This document shows positions 1-10,072 of a stretch of 64,000 nucleotides of DNA, piece by piece. A program made the translations under genes and the position numbers. Below the pieces are notes generated by a model. That model did no database searches, was not told where the DNA came from, and was given only the letters and a program-made list of their open reading frames with translations. Location: NCBI RefSeq assembly GCF_018323885.1, contig NZ_AP024585.1, positions 3,906,001-3,970,000 on the forward strand, read 5' to 3'. Origin of the DNA: Citrobacter amalonaticus (lineage in GTDB: Bacteria > Pseudomonadota > Gammaproteobacteria > Enterobacterales > Enterobacteriaceae). Each line of letters opens with the position of its first letter. Position 1 is the first letter of the stretch.

Positions 1-208
<208 letters not shown>

Positions 209-247
209 TCATCTGCGCTGCAAAAAAGCGATCAGATCAGTATATAG

Positions 248-1570
248 CTATTCGGTGATACGACGATAGACCGTTGGTGTGCTTTCAGGCGCTTTATCGT
301 CAAGGATAATTGCCGCTTTGACGGCTTTCGCCGCGTCCTGCCAGCTGGCTTCATCTTTCGCGTGGATCACCGCCAGCGGACGCTGCCCGTCTACGCTGTC
401 GCCAAGACGCGCCACATCGGTAAAGCCGACGCTGTAATCAATGGTATCCGACGCCTGGCGACGACCGCCACCCATCGACACCACCGCCATACCCAGCGCA
501 CGCGTATCCATCGCGCTGACGAACCCTTCGCTATCAGCGTAAACCGCTTTACTGAGCATTGCCGTCGGCAGGTATTTCGCGTAGTTCTCCACGAAGTCGG
601 TCGGGCCTTTCTGGGCGGCAACCATCCGACCAAAGATCTCAGCGGCTTTACCGTTATCCAGCACCGCCTGCAATTTCGCCCGCGCGTCAGCGTCGTCTTT
701 CGCCAGATTGCCGGAGATCAGCATTTCAACACACAGCGCCATCGTCACATCGAACAGGCGTGGGTTGCGGTATTCGCCGGTCAGGAACTGCACCGCTTCG
801 CGTACTTCCACCGCGTTACCCGCGCTGGACGCCAGTACCTGGTTCATGTCGGTCAGCAGCGCGGTGGTGCGCACGCCAGCACCGTTCGCCACGCCCACAA
901 TCGCTTCCGCCAGCGCTTCAGAGAGCTCATAGGTCGGCATAAACGCGCCGCTGCCGACTTTCACATCCATAACCAGCGCATCCAGCCCTTCCGCCAGTTT
1001 TTTCGCCAGAATGGAGCCGGTGATAAGCGGAATGGAATCCACCGTTGCAGTAATATCGCGGGTGGCATAAAAACGTTTGTCCGCCGGTGCGAGCGAGCTG
1101 GTTTGCCCGATGATCGCCACACCCACGTCCTTAATGATTTCGCGGAAACGGTTGTCGTCCGGGAAGATGTCGAATCCCGGAATAGCTTCCAGTTTATCGA
1201 GCGTACCGCCGGTATGACCCAGCCCGCGACCTGAAATCATCGGAATGTAGCCGCCACAGGCTGCGACCATTGGGCCGAGCATCAGCGACGTCACGTCGCC
1301 CACACCGCCGGTGGAGTGTTTATCCACGATCGGGCCGTTCAGATTCAGGCTCTTCCAGTCCAGGACGGTTCCTGAATCCCGCATTGCCATGGTCAGCGAA
1401 ACGCGTTCTGGCATCGTCATATCGTGGAAGAAAATGGTCATCGCCAGGGCGGCGATCTGCCCTTCTGAAATGGTATTGTCACGAATACCATTGATAAAGA
1501 AACGAATTTCTTCATCGCTCAACGCATGACCATCACGTTTTTTACGAATAATTTCTTGTGCGAGAAACAC
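248..1570 (-). CDS. deoA: Thymidine phosphorylase
   Basis: 440 residues, the usual DeoA length, almost identical to the E. coli protein as remembered. It carries the family signature around residues 80-120 ([17 protein letters not shown], then [16 protein letters not shown]), which binds phosphate and pyrimidine. The enzyme phosphorolyses thymidine or deoxyuridine to the base and 2-deoxyribose-1-phosphate in the cytoplasm. It is the second gene of the deoC-deoA-deoB operon; DeoB and then DeoC process the sugar phosphate it makes. A REP-like palindrome lies between deoC and deoA. The start [15 protein letters not shown] matches the family N-terminus, and a cluster of G residues (GGGAGG) sits upstream as ribosome site. 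Confidence 0.98.
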
Positions 1571-1624
1571 GATAACCTCCCGATTAGGGCCGGGTAAGCC
1601 ATGTGCTCCCCGGCGAGTCGTATT

Positions 1625-1660
1625 GATGCCGGATGGCGGCTAACGCCTTATCCGGCCTAC
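1625..1660. repeat. REP-type palindromic repeat between deoC and deoA
   Basis: The segment reads GATGCCGGATGGCGGCTAAC then GCCTTATCCGGCCTAC, the classic enterobacterial REP unit with imperfect arms (GCCGGAT/ATCCGGC). As an intra-operon REP it may stabilise upstream deoC mRNA; that role is known for REPs in general and is inferred here. Confidence 0.85.
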
Positions 1661-1676
1661 GATGGGCAATTCAAAT

Positions 1677-2456
1677 TTAGTAACTGCTTGCGCTCTTACC
1701 ATCGCCGTGACCCAGCGCTTTCAGCAGGCTTGCCAGCAAGCTGGATGCCCCAAAGCGATAGTGACGAGAATCCGCCCAGTCCGCGCCGAACAGTTCATCA
1801 GCGATAGCCAGGAACTGCTGAGCATCTTCGGCGGTGCGCACGCCGCCCGCAGGTTTGAAGCCCACGGTTTTGGATACGCCCATATCGCGGATCACTTCCA
1901 TCATGATGCGAGCACTTTCCGGCGTGGCGTTTACGGGTACCTTACCGGTAGAGGTTTTAATGAAATCCGCACCTGCTTTGATAGAGATTTCAGAGGCCTT
2001 ACGAATAAGCTGCTCTTCTTTCAGCTCACCGGTTTCGATGATCACTTTCAGCAGCACGTTTGCCGTCGCGCACGCGTCTTTACAGGCTTTCACCAGATCG
2101 AAGCCGACCTGCTCGTTACCAGCCATCAGCGCACGGTACGGGAAGACCACGTCCACTTCATCCGCCCCGTAAGCAATCGCCGCGCGGGTTTCCGCCAGCG
2201 CGATCTCAATATCGTCGTTGCCATGCGGGAAGTTAGTCACCGTCGCAATACGGATATCCGGGGTGCCCTGCTCTTTCAGCGTTTTACGCGCAATCGGGAT
2301 AAAACGCGGATAGATGCAGACTGCTGCCGTGTTGCCAACCGGAGTTTTCGCCTGATGACACAGGGCGATCACTTTTTCATTGGTGTCGTCGTCATTCAGG
2401 GTGGTCAGGTCCATCAGTTTCAGTGCGCGCAGGCTGCTTGCAGTTAAATCGCTCAT
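1677..2456 (-). CDS. deoC: Deoxyribose-phosphate aldolase
   Basis: 259 residues when started at the ATG at 2456 ([20 protein letters not shown]), which matches the E. coli length; the four-codon longer frame has no better ribosome site. Class I aldolase of the DeoC family: the Schiff-base region FIKTSTGKV lies near residue 167, and a second conserved lysine in [13 protein letters not shown] lies near residue 201. It splits 2-deoxyribose-5-phosphate into glyceraldehyde-3-phosphate and acetaldehyde in the cytoplasm, the last step of deoxynucleoside breakdown. First gene of the leftward deo operon, controlled by the CRP/DeoR promoter at 2504-2605 and probably by a second promoter inside yjjI. 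Confidence 0.98.
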   Translation of the reverse strand: MSDLTASSLRALKLMDLTTLNDDDTNEKVIALCHQAKTPVGNTAAVCIYPRFIPIARKTLKEQGTPDIRIATVTNFPHGNDDIEIALAETRAAIAYGADEVDVVFPYRALMAGNEQVGFDLVKACKDACATANVLLKVIIETGELKEEQLIRKASEISIKAGADFIKTSTGKVPVNATPESARIMMEVIRDMGVSKTVGFKPAGGVRTAEDAQQFLAIADELFGADWADSRHYRFGASSLLASLLKALGHGDGKSASSY

Positions 2457-2503
2457 AACATTCTCCAACGGCGTCGCCGTATAAAATTCTCACCTTGCGA
2501 GTC

Positions 2504-2605
2504 TGTTAGTATTCTAACATCGACTCACCGTTACACTTCGATATACATCACAGTTAATGAAAACTACGTACAAATTTGCATTACTGTAATGAGATCAGCT
2601 TCAAA
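2504..2605 (-). promoter_or_regulatory. deoP2 promoter: DeoR operator, two CRP sites and CytR region
   Basis: Seen: a near-perfect 16-bp palindrome TGTTAGTATTCTAACA at 2504-2519 matches the DeoR operator and contains the -10 (TAGAAT on the minus strand). A CRP-like site (TTCGA-N6-TCACA, minus strand TGTGA-N6-TCGAA) lies at 2537-2552 and a second (TGAGA-N6-TCAAA) at 2590-2605. Their centres are 53 bp apart, the spacing of the -40.5 and -93.5 CRP sites of E. coli deoP2, with CytR bound between them. The inferred transcription start is near 2504. Confidence 0.85.
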
Positions 2606-2717
2606 AAATAGTCCTTTTCTGTCGATTTCTTCTCCACTCAGGCGCATCAGGATCAAAGTGCTGACAGCACATCTTTCTACAATGACGTTATGATCTTCGG
2701 CCTATAAAGGAATTACG

Positions 2718-4268
2718 ATGCCTACGACCCATGAAACCGCGCTGCAACAACGTTGCCAGCAAATCGTCACCAGCTCACTCCTCAGTCCGGAACAGAAACG
2801 TCATTTTCTCGCGCTGGAAGCAGAGAACAACCTGCCTTACCCTTCACTGCCCGCCGGGGCGCGCCAGGCGCTGGACGACGGGGTTATCTGCGATATGTTC
2901 GAAGGTCACGCACCGTATAAACCGCGCTATGTGCTTCCCGATTACGCGCGTTTTCTGGCCAACGGTTCAGCCTGGCTGGAACTGGAAGGGGCGAAAGATC
3001 TGGACGATGCACTGTCTCTGTTGACCATTCTGTATCACCACGTGCCTTCCGTCACATCGATGCCGGTTTACCTGGGGCAACTGGATACGCTGCTGCAACC
3101 ATATGTGAAAATTCTAACACAAGAAGCGATCGATATTCGAATAAAACGTTTCTGGCGGTATCTCGACAGAACGCTGCCTGACGCTTTTATGCACGCCAAC
3201 ATTGGCCCGGCAGATACCCCCATCACCCGGGCTATTTTACGCGCCGACGCAGAGTTAAAGCAGGTTGCGCCTAATCTGACGTTCATCTACGACCCGGAAA
3301 TCACCCCCGATGATCTGCTGCTGGAAGTGGCAAAAAACATCTGTGAATGCAGCAAGCCGCATATTTCCAATGGGCCGGTAAATGATAAAATTTTCACAAA
3401 AGGTCACTATGGTATCGTCAGCTGTTACAACTCTCTGCCGCTTGCCGGTGGCGGCAGCACGCTGGTTCGTCTCAATCTGAAAGCCATTGCCGAGCGCAGC
3501 ACTTCTGTCTATGACTTCTTTAACCGCACACTGCCGTACTATTGTCAGCAGCAAATTGCCATCATCGATGCGCGATGTGAGTTCCTCTATGAAAAATCAC
3601 ATTTCTTTGAGAATAGCTTCCTGGTGCAGGAAGGTCTGATCGATCCACAACGTTTTGTGCCGATGTTCGGTATGTACGGCCTGGCGGAGGCGGTTAACCT
3701 GTTGTGCGAAAAAGCGGGTATGAATGCGCGCTACGGCAAAGATGAGACGGCGAACGATCTGGGCTATCGCATCAGCGCCCAGCTTGCGGATTTTGTCGAG
3801 AACACGCCGGTGAAATATGGCTGGCAGCAGCGCGCCATGCTGCATGCCCAGTCGGGGATCAGTTCAGATATTGGCACTACGCCGGGCGCACGTTTGCCCT
3901 ATGGCGATGAACCGGATCCGATCACCCACCTGCAAACCGTCGCACCGCACCACTCGCATTATCAGTCCGGTATCAGCGACATTCTGACGCTCGATGAGAC
4001 CATCAAGCGTAACCCGCAGGCGCTGGTGCAACTCTGTCTGGGCGCGTTCAAAGCGGGAATGCGCGAGTTTACCGCCAACGTCAGCGGCAACGATCTGGTC
4101 CGCGTTACCGGGTACATGGTGCGCCTGTCGGATCTGGAAAAATACCGCGCCGAAGGATCGCGGACCAATACCACCTGGCTGGGGGAAGAGGCCGCACGCA
4201 ATACGCATATTCTGGAACGCCAACCTCGTGTCGTCAGTCATGAACAGCAGATGCGCTTCAGTCAGTAA
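2718..4268 (+). CDS. yjjI: Putative glycyl radical enzyme YjjI
   Basis: 516 residues, the E. coli YjjI length. Near the C-terminus is RVTGYMVRL, resembling the glycyl-radical loop of pyruvate formate-lyase relatives, with the candidate radical glycine at residue 465. A candidate active-site cysteine is C236 in the [15 protein letters not shown] segment. The substrate is not known to me. The next gene, yjjW, overlaps its end by 29 nt and encodes the matching radical-SAM activase, so the two are translationally coupled. Divergent from the deo operon; the 260-nt region between them holds deoP2. Ribosome site AAGGAATT lies just before the ATG. Its coding sequence also contains a DeoR-like operator at 3104-3119. 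Confidence 0.93.
   Translation: MPTTHETALQQRCQQIVTSSLLSPEQKRHFLALEAENNLPYPSLPAGARQALDDGVICDMFEGHAPYKPRYVLPDYARFLANGSAWLELEGAKDLDDALSLLTILYHHVPSVTSMPVYLGQLDTLLQPYVKILTQEAIDIRIKRFWRYLDRTLPDAFMHANIGPADTPITRAILRADAELKQVAPNLTFIYDPEITPDDLLLEVAKNICECSKPHISNGPVNDKIFTKGHYGIVSCYNSLPLAGGGSTLVRLNLKAIAERSTSVYDFFNRTLPYYCQQQIAIIDARCEFLYEKSHFFENSFLVQEGLIDPQRFVPMFGMYGLAEAVNLLCEKAGMNARYGKDETANDLGYRISAQLADFVENTPVKYGWQQRAMLHAQSGISSDIGTTPGARLPYGDEPDPITHLQTVAPHHSHYQSGISDILTLDETIKRNPQALVQLCLGAFKAGMREFTANVSGNDLVRVTGYMVRLSDLEKYRAEGSRTNTTWLGEEAARNTHILERQPRVVSHEQQMRFSQ
3104..3119. promoter_or_regulatory. DeoR-like operator (deoP1 equivalent) inside yjjI
   Basis: TGTGAAAATTCTAACA differs at only two of 16 positions from the DeoR operator TGTTAGAATTCTAACA, and keeps the right half exactly. 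Its first base is 600 bp from that of the deoP2 operator (2504). In E. coli the O1 and O2 operators of deo are 599 bp apart and joined by DeoR looping. On the minus strand it contains TAGAAT as a possible -10 for deoP1. Confidence 0.75.
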
Positions 4269-5103
4269 GGTTATCCCGTTCTCCTGCGTGGATGGGCCGG
4301 GCAGTCGTCTGGCCCTCTTTCTGCAAGGGTGCAATCTGCGCTGTAAGAATTGCCATAACCCGTGGACCATGGGACGCTGCAACGACTGCGGCGAATGCGT
4401 TCCGCAGTGCCCGCACCAGGCGCTGAGTTTCAGTGACGGGAATGTTGTCTGGCATGCCGAGGCCTGCAAACAGTGTGATACCTGTTTGCAGATGTGCCCG
4501 CAGCAGGCAACGCCGATGGCGCAAACAATGAGCGTGGACGAGGTATTGCGCCAGATCCGCAAAGCATCATTGTTCATTGAGGGTGTCACCGTCAGCGGCG
4601 GCGAAGCCACGACGCAGTTGCCTTTCGTTGTGGATTTGTTTACGGCGATTAAGGCCGACCCGCAGCTCCGGTCTCTGACTTGTCTGGTCGACAGCAATGG
4701 GCTGTTGAGCGAAACCGGCTGGCAGAAACTGCTACCGGTTTGCGATGGTGTGATGCTCGATCTCAAAGCCTGGGATAGTGAGTGCCACATCGCACTCACC
4801 GGTCGGGATAACGCGCAGATCAAGCGCAGTATTACGCTGTTGGCGCAGCGAGGAAAGCTGGCAGAACTGCGCCTGCTGGTCATCCCCGGGCAGGTGGATT
4901 ATCTGCTGCACATTGATTCACTCGCCGCATTCATCGGACAACTGGGAAATGTCCCGCTACGACTGAATGCCTTTCATGCGCACGGGGTATACGGTGAGGC
5001 AAAATCCTGGCCAAGCGCGACGCCACAAGAGGTGGAGACGCTGGCGCAGGCATTACGGGAACGCGGCGTGACTGAGCTTATCTTCCCTGCGCTATATCTC
5101 TAG
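4240..5103 (+). CDS. yjjW: Glycyl-radical enzyme activating protein YjjW (radical SAM)
   Basis: The ATG at 4240 gives 287 residues, the E. coli length, starting [20 protein letters not shown] and overlapping yjjI by 29 nt; a longer open frame upstream is just read-through of the yjjI region. The radical SAM motif CNLRCKNC (CX3CX2C) is near residue 30. Two added ferredoxin-like cysteine clusters follow ([12 protein letters not shown] and [12 protein letters not shown]). The arrangement is that of PflA-type activases with extra 4Fe-4S clusters. It should abstract hydrogen from the YjjI glycine using S-adenosylmethionine. Its 3' end overlaps the convergent yjjV by 12 nt. Confidence 0.94.
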   Translation: MNSRCASVSKVIPFSCVDGPGSRLALFLQGCNLRCKNCHNPWTMGRCNDCGECVPQCPHQALSFSDGNVVWHAEACKQCDTCLQMCPQQATPMAQTMSVDEVLRQIRKASLFIEGVTVSGGEATTQLPFVVDLFTAIKADPQLRSLTCLVDSNGLLSETGWQKLLPVCDGVMLDLKAWDSECHIALTGRDNAQIKRSITLLAQRGKLAELRLLVIPGQVDYLLHIDSLAAFIGQLGNVPLRLNAFHAHGVYGEAKSWPSATPQEVETLAQALRERGVTELIFPALYL

Positions 5104-5874
5104 AGTAAATAATGCTGTCGTATTGCGATACAGCGCCTCAGCGATCGCCTCTGCGGGTTCCGGGCGCAGTTCGCATAACACATCGAACACTCTCGCAGCC
5201 TGTTCCGGGCGATTTGGCTGCCCCTGAAAACCATTCAACGGCATATCCGGCGCGTCGGTCTCCAGCAGCAGCGCCTCCAGCGGCAATCGTGCCATCACGT
5301 CACGGGTTTTACTGGCGCGCGGATAGGTAATCGTCCCGCCCACCCCGATTTTGTAGCCCAGTTGCACAAAACGTTCTGCCTGCTGCAGGCTGCCAGCAAA
5401 ACCATGTACCACCCCGGTACGCGGCAAATCCTGGCGCTTAAGGTGCATCGCCAGCGTGTCATGCGTACGTCGGGAATGCAGGATCACCGGTAAATCGTAG
5501 CGTTTTGCTAACCGCAACTGGGCTTCCAGAAACCGTTCCTGCTTCGCGAACTGCGGATCGTCGCGATACCGATCCAGGCCTATCTCACCAACAGCGACCA
5601 CCTTTGCCGGACGCTGTTCCAGCGCCTGTCGCAGCCGTTCGAGATGCTCTTCCGTATGCTGTTCAATCACAATCGGATGTAAACCGAGCGCGGCATAGAG
5701 AGGCGAAAAGCGTTCCGCCAGCGCCTGCACGCGGGCAAAGTTTTCCGCTGCGGTGGCCGGAATGATGATCTTCTCAATGCCCGCCTCACCCGCGAGTTGC
5801 AGGCTGTGGGTTTCATCCCCGGTAAAAGGCGGAAAATCAAAGTGACAGTGGGTATCGATAAAGCGAAAACTCAC
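5092..5874 (-). CDS. yjjV: TatD-family metal-dependent hydrolase YjjV
   Basis: 260 residues. The N-terminal [10 protein letters not shown] is the TatD metal-binding motif; further conserved blocks are [10 protein letters not shown] near residue 97, VILHSR near 130, HGFAGS near 159 and [10 protein letters not shown] near 203. TatD proteins are TIM-barrel metal-dependent DNases or phosphoesterases. The specific substrate of YjjV is not established. It follows yjjU on the minus strand with a 4-nt overlap (5871-5874), so the two form one transcription unit. It converges on yjjW with a 12-nt overlap. Confidence 0.95.
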   Translation of the reverse strand: MSFRFIDTHCHFDFPPFTGDETHSLQLAGEAGIEKIIIPATAAENFARVQALAERFSPLYAALGLHPIVIEQHTEEHLERLRQALEQRPAKVVAVGEIGLDRYRDDPQFAKQERFLEAQLRLAKRYDLPVILHSRRTHDTLAMHLKRQDLPRTGVVHGFAGSLQQAERFVQLGYKIGVGGTITYPRASKTRDVMARLPLEALLLETDAPDMPLNGFQGQPNRPEQAARVFDVLCELRPEPAEAIAEALYRNTTALFTLEI

Positions 5875-6944
5875 GCCAGATCCTCATTGCTGAATGTCGT
5901 ATCGTTAGCCTGCGGCGCATCGCTCACCACCGCCGCATGGGTATCGTTGGCCACCGGTGCTGGTGGAACCACCACTGGCGTCGGCGTGACGATTTGCGGC
6001 AGATGGCGTGATAACGGCGGTTCCGCTGCCAGTAGTTTTCCCACGGTCGCCAGGAAGTAGCGCCCACACAGCCGCCCGGTTTTATAATCTTCCCGCAATG
6101 CCGGAATCCGGCTTCCCAGCGCCATACTTTTTAGCGGCTTCGGCGGGTAGATTTCAAAGATCTTCAGCTTGCCCGGCGGTTTTTCAATGAATCGCTGAAT
6201 TTCCGTATAGCTGGCTTCGTGGTGTTGAACCAGATTGAGCAGCGGCTGCAGGCTGCTTTCGCCCAGCCAGCGCTCCATCCGCTTGAACCACTGCGGGGTG
6301 TAATACATTTGCGAAGGCACCGTTCGAATCACCACCAGCGTTTTCGCCCCCTGCTTCACAGCCTCACGCACCGGAATGGCATCGCTGATCCCACCATCCA
6401 GGTAATTGATCCCCTCCAGCGATACGCCACTACGATAGAACCCAGGGATCGCGCTGGACGCCCGGATCAGATCGAGCCAGTTTTGCGTATTGGGAGAGAA
6501 ATAGTACGGCGTGTAGTCATCACCCCGACAGGCGCACATGTAAAACGATTTCCCGGTTTCGAACAGGCGCGAGGCGGTATCCATCTGTAACGGCATCTGA
6601 CTGGCCGTAGATTCCACCAGCCAGTCGAGATCGATCAGATTCCCACCGCGCACGAAGCGTACCGGGTCAAAGAATTCCCGTCTGGTGGTATAGCGCATGA
6701 TGACTTTGCGCCCGTAGCCGGGTTGGTTGCACAGATAGGCCGACAGGTTTTGCGCCCCCGCCGAGGTGCCGTAATAGAGATCGAACGGATTAAACTGCGC
6801 GCGCATGAACTCGTCCAGTACACCTGCGGTAAAGATGCCACGCTGCCCGCCGCCCTCGCAGACCAACGCCAGGCGACCCGGTTTGAACCTTCTTAATGAC
6901 AACGGCGCAATATTGCCGAGCGTGACGGGTATACGCTGCCCCAC
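5871..6944 (-). CDS. yjjU: Patatin-like phospholipase family protein YjjU
   Basis: I place the start at the GTG at 6944 (VGQRIPVTLGNIAPLSLRRF), giving 357 residues as in E. coli; AGGAAGG sits seven bases upstream. A longer in-frame extension to 6980 lacks support. The patatin signatures are all present: the oxyanion-hole loop CEGGGQRGIF, the nucleophile motif GTSAG near residue 69, and the catalytic aspartate in LDGGISD near residue 174. Predicted to hydrolyse acyl ester bonds; the substrate is unknown. The C-terminal 40 residues are proline- and alanine-rich and poorly conserved. Overlaps yjjV by 4 nt. Confidence 0.92.
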   Translation of the reverse strand: MGQRIPVTLGNIAPLSLRRFKPGRLALVCEGGGQRGIFTAGVLDEFMRAQFNPFDLYYGTSAGAQNLSAYLCNQPGYGRKVIMRYTTRREFFDPVRFVRGGNLIDLDWLVESTASQMPLQMDTASRLFETGKSFYMCACRGDDYTPYYFSPNTQNWLDLIRASSAIPGFYRSGVSLEGINYLDGGISDAIPVREAVKQGAKTLVVIRTVPSQMYYTPQWFKRMERWLGESSLQPLLNLVQHHEASYTEIQRFIEKPPGKLKIFEIYPPKPLKSMALGSRIPALREDYKTGRLCGRYFLATVGKLLAAEPPLSRHLPQIVTPTPVVVPPAPVANDTHAAVVSDAPQANDTTFSNEDLA

Positions 6945-7010
6945 CTCTGCCTTCCTGTTTCTTATTACGTAATGTGCCAAAATAACGCAAATAGACGGCG
7001 GCTAAAACCG

Positions 7011-7035
7011 AAAAAGCCAGTCCACTGGACTGGCT
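7011..7035 (-). terminator. Intrinsic terminator downstream of ytjA
   Basis: On the minus strand a 9-bp perfect stem (AGCCAGTCC/GGACTGGCT, loop AGT) is followed by TTTTTC. It lies 30 nt after the ytjA stop and would end osmY/ytjA transcription before yjjU. Confidence 0.88.
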
Positions 7036-7065
7036 TGACAGCAAAATCATTGTACGCCTTACGCG

Positions 7066-7227
7066 CTAGGGCCGCTTACGCCCTGTAAACAGGCTGACCA
7101 GGAAGAGAATAATCCCGACGACGAAGACAATTTTCGCCGCGCCCGCTGCCGTACCGGCCAGTCCACCAAATCCCAGAGCGGCGGCAATTAACGCGATAAC
7201 CAGAAATATAATGCCCCAACGAAACAT
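7066..7227 (-). CDS. ytjA: Small inner-membrane protein YtjA (DUF1328)
   Basis: 53 residues from the ATG at 7227, preceded by AGGAGAAGCG; the 20-codon extension upstream is not conserved. The sequence [20 protein letters not shown] followed by [20 protein letters not shown] and a basic RKRP tail is the DUF1328 family, with two hydrophobic segments separated by a small-residue linker. Function unknown; in E. coli the protein is small and probably membrane-embedded. It lies downstream of osmY on the same strand across 131 nt that hold a GC-rich hairpin (7325-7346) without a U-run, so partial read-through from osmY is possible. Confidence 0.93.
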   Translation of the reverse strand: MFRWGIIFLVIALIAAALGFGGLAGTAAGAAKIVFVVGIILFLVSLFTGRKRP

Positions 7228-7358
7228 ACGCTTCTCCTTTACCATAGTTAATGTCGACCGCTTGATATGAGCGCTCAGGCTGCTCATTCACGCTATTGTT
7301 TGTGTAGTGCTAGTGCTCATGACGTCCTCCGACCGGGGCCGGAGGAGAAAACGAAGAC

Positions 7359-7976
7359 TTACTGCGCTTTCAGATCGTTTTTGACGCTTTTTACGCCATC
7401 AACGGCTTTCGCGATGCTCTCAGCGCGCTCGATTTGCGCCTGGGAATCCACGGTGCCGGAAAGCTGGACCACACCATCGGTCGTTTCTACTTTCACTTTG
7501 CGAGAAGGAACGATGTCATCCGCCAGCAGTTTCGCTTTGATCTCACTGGTGGTTGCCGTATCGCCGGCATAGCCTTTCACGGAGTCTGATTTGCTGTCGC
7601 GCACGTGGAGTTTGTCGCTGACGGAGGTTACGCCTTCAACACCTTTCGCCACGGTCACGGCCGCTTCCGCCTGCGCCTGGCTTTCGACGAAGCCGCTCAG
7701 CGTCACGACTTTCTGCTCGGTTTTGACGGAAATATCGGTGCTCTTAATGTTTTCATGATCCACCAGTGCCGCTTTCACTTTGGCGGTAATGGCGCTGTCA
7801 TCCATGAAATTACCGACTTTATTCATAGAGCTATCGACTTTCTGCCCTGCGCTTTCTACACCGGATTGCGCTTTATCCATTGTGGTGTTTTCTGCATACG
7901 CAGAACCCGTTGCCACAGCGGAGGTCAACATCACGGCCAGCAGAGTTTTAGAAATCTTCAGTCTTGTCATAGTCAT
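7359..7976 (-). CDS. osmY: Periplasmic BON-domain stress protein OsmY
   Basis: 205 residues from the ATG at 7976 ([20 protein letters not shown]), with AGGAAAA upstream; a nine-codon longer frame is not conserved. A Sec signal peptide covers about residues 1-28, with cleavage after SAYA. Two BON domains follow, roughly residues 58-125 and 137-205, each with the pattern D-x-x-I-x-x-K-V-K and V-V-x-L-S-G. OsmY is a periplasmic chaperone-like protein induced by hyperosmosis and in stationary phase under RpoS in E. coli. It is a few residues longer than the 201-residue E. coli form because the linker after the signal peptide differs. Confidence 0.96.
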   Translation of the reverse strand: MTMTRLKISKTLLAVMLTSAVATGSAYAENTTMDKAQSGVESAGQKVDSSMNKVGNFMDDSAITAKVKAALVDHENIKSTDISVKTEQKVVTLSGFVESQAQAEAAVTVAKGVEGVTSVSDKLHVRDSKSDSVKGYAGDTATTSEIKAKLLADDIVPSRKVKVETTDGVVQLSGTVDSQAQIERAESIAKAVDGVKSVKNDLKAQ

Positions 7977-8355
7977 CGATTTTTTCCTGTATGGTTTGCT
8001 CATAATTTGAGCTCAGGCAACATAAGGTTGCATTGCTGAATGTGGTGAAAAATTCACCCAGCTCAGAAGTCAATGGCGGCGGTCACAATCACGCAACAGA
8101 AAAGGTGATGATGATACGCTGACAGGTGCTCCTCTGAGTCAGTTATTAATATCGTGACCACACCAGACATTAGCTTTAACTACTTAGATTCACGAGTTGA
8201 ACGGTATTTAAAGCCAATGTTTATGTCATCACTTTGTTAAATATAGATCACAATTTTGAAAAAGCGCGGAGGATTGCATAAAAAACAGGCAGTCATAAGC
8301 AAAACAGAGGGATTTAAGAACATTCCGCAAGGGGATAATAAGGCTGGAAAAGTCG
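7977..8355. other. Gene-free stretch: osmY promoter region
   Basis: About 380 nt between prfC and osmY, AT-rich (notably 8140-8340), with no credible reading frame on either strand. It must hold the osmY promoter; I could not fix a sigma-S -10 with confidence. Short A/T tracts at 8215-8260 could favour DNA bending. Confidence 0.5.
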
Positions 8356-8381
8356 CAGGGCGCAGCGGTAGCCGCGCCCTG
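8356..8381 (-). terminator. Probable prfC terminator
   Basis: An 8-bp perfect inverted repeat (CAGGGCGC at 8356-8363, GCGCCCTG at 8374-8381) begins 10 nt after the prfC stop. On the minus strand it is followed by CGACTTTTCC, a short and imperfect U-run. Confidence 0.65.
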
Positions 8382-8390
8382 AAGGGGTAA

Positions 8391-9980
8391 TTAGTGTTCG
8401 CGCGTCTTACGGAACTGAACGTCTGGATAACGCTCTTGCGTCAGGTTGAGGTTCACCATCGTCGGTGCGATGTAGGTCAGGTTATCACCGCCATCCAGAG
8501 CCAGTTGAACTTCATTCTTACGTTTAAACTCTTCGAATTTCTTCGCATCAGCGCATTCCACCCAGCGTGCCGTCGCCACGTTGACAGATTCATAAATGGC
8601 TTCAACGTTGTACTCGCTCTTCAGACGGGCAACAACCACGTCGAACTGCAGTACCCCGACCGCGCCCACAATCAGATCGTTATTGGCGATCGGGCGGAAC
8701 ACCTGTACCGCACCTTCTTCGGAAAGCTGTACCAGCCCCTTCAGCAACTGTTTCTGCTTCAGCGGATCTTTCAGGCGAATACGACGGAACAGTTCCGGCG
8801 CGAAGTTCGGTATACCGGTGAACTTCATCATTTCACCCTGGGTGAAAGTATCGCCAATCTGGATTGTACCGTGGTTGTGCAGACCGAGGATATCGCCCGG
8901 GTAAGCCTCTTCTACATGCGAACGGTCACCGGCCATAAAGGTCAGCGCGTCAGAGATCACCACGTCTTTGCCGATACGGACCTGACGCATCTTCATGCCT
9001 TTTTCGTACTTGCCGGAAACAACGCGCATGAATGCCACGCGGTCACGGTGTTTCGGATCCATGTTGGCCTGAATTTTAAAGACAAAGCCAGTGAACTTCT
9101 CTTCTTCCGCTTCCACCACGCGCGTATCGGTCTTGCGTGGCATTGGCGCTGGCGCCCACTCCACCAGACCATCCAGCATGTGGTCAACGCCGAAGTTACC
9201 CAGTGCGGTACCAAAGAAGACCGGGGTAATTTCGCCCGCCAGGAACAGCTCTTTATCAAACTCGTTAGAGGCGCCCTTCACCAGTTCCAGTTCGTCACGC
9301 AACTGCTGCGCCAGATCCTCGCCAACGGCCGCGTCGAGATCCGGGTTATCCAGACCTTTAACGATGCGCACTTCCTGAATGGTATGGCCTTTACCCGTCT
9401 GATACAGATAGGTTTCATCTTTATAGAGGTGATAAACCCCTTTGAACAGCTTGCCGCAGCCAATCGGCCAGGTGATCGGCGCACAGCCGATTTTCAGCTC
9501 GTTCTCAACTTCGTCCAGCAACTCCATCGGGTCACGGATGTCGCGGTCGAGTTTGTTCATAAAAGTCAGGATAGGCGTATCGCGCAGACGGGTGACTTCC
9601 ATCAGCTTACGGGTACGATCCTCGACGCCTTTCGCGGCGTCGATCACCATCAGACAGCAGTCCACTGCCGTCAGGGTACGATAGGTATCTTCGGAGAAGT
9701 CTTCGTGCCCCGGGGTGTCCAGCAGGTTAACCAGGCAGTTGTGATACGGAAATTGCATCACGGAGGTGGTAATGGAGATCCCACGCTGCTTTTCCATTTC
9801 CATCCAGTCTGATTTCGCATGCTGGCTGGAACCACGGCCTTTTACCGTACCGGCAGTCTGGATCGCCTGTCCGAACAGCAACACCTTCTCAGTGATAGTC
9901 GTTTTACCCGCATCCGGGTGAGAAATAATGGCAAAAGTGCGGCGCTTGGCCACCTCCTGCAAATAAGGAGACAACGTCAT
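8391..9980 (-). CDS. prfC: Peptide chain release factor 3 (RF3)
   Basis: 529 residues, the E. coli RF3 length. The GTPase domain is complete: G1 SHPDAGKTT at residues 20-28, switch/G2 region [10 protein letters not shown]3 DTPGHED, and G4 NKLDRD. Translation-factor domains II and III follow, in which [20 protein letters not shown] is the recognisable domain II core. RF3 is a ribosome-dependent GTPase that recycles RF1 and RF2 after peptide release. It lies 92 nt downstream of yjjG on the same strand and has its own hairpin downstream. The start [20 protein letters not shown] follows a ribosome site with GAAGAA. Confidence 0.98.
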   Translation of the reverse strand: MTLSPYLQEVAKRRTFAIISHPDAGKTTITEKVLLFGQAIQTAGTVKGRGSSQHAKSDWMEMEKQRGISITTSVMQFPYHNCLVNLLDTPGHEDFSEDTYRTLTAVDCCLMVIDAAKGVEDRTRKLMEVTRLRDTPILTFMNKLDRDIRDPMELLDEVENELKIGCAPITWPIGCGKLFKGVYHLYKDETYLYQTGKGHTIQEVRIVKGLDNPDLDAAVGEDLAQQLRDELELVKGASNEFDKELFLAGEITPVFFGTALGNFGVDHMLDGLVEWAPAPMPRKTDTRVVEAEEEKFTGFVFKIQANMDPKHRDRVAFMRVVSGKYEKGMKMRQVRIGKDVVISDALTFMAGDRSHVEEAYPGDILGLHNHGTIQIGDTFTQGEMMKFTGIPNFAPELFRRIRLKDPLKQKQLLKGLVQLSEEGAVQVFRPIANNDLIVGAVGVLQFDVVVARLKSEYNVEAIYESVNVATARWVECADAKKFEEFKRKNEVQLALDGGDNLTYIAPTMVNLNLTQERYPDVQFRKTREH

Positions 9981-10072
9981 AGTTCATTCTTCTTGAGTAA
10001 ACGCGGCATCGCACCGCGCATGTTGAATACGAAAAATTGCGGCTATTTTACCCATCAGCGGGGGGGAGGCAA

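Noticed and set aside
362..1234. 290-codon plus-strand frame opposite deoA
   Set aside because: Antisense shadow; deoA is near identical to its orthologues over this whole length.
3864..4883. 339-codon minus-strand frame spanning yjjI/yjjW
   Set aside because: Runs antisense across two well-supported genes and has no domain.
8394..9812. 472-codon open frame on the plus strand opposite prfC
   Set aside because: It is the exact antisense of a fully conserved RF3 gene, has composition typical of an antisense shadow (rich in His, Arg, Gln) and no recognisable domain or ribosome site.
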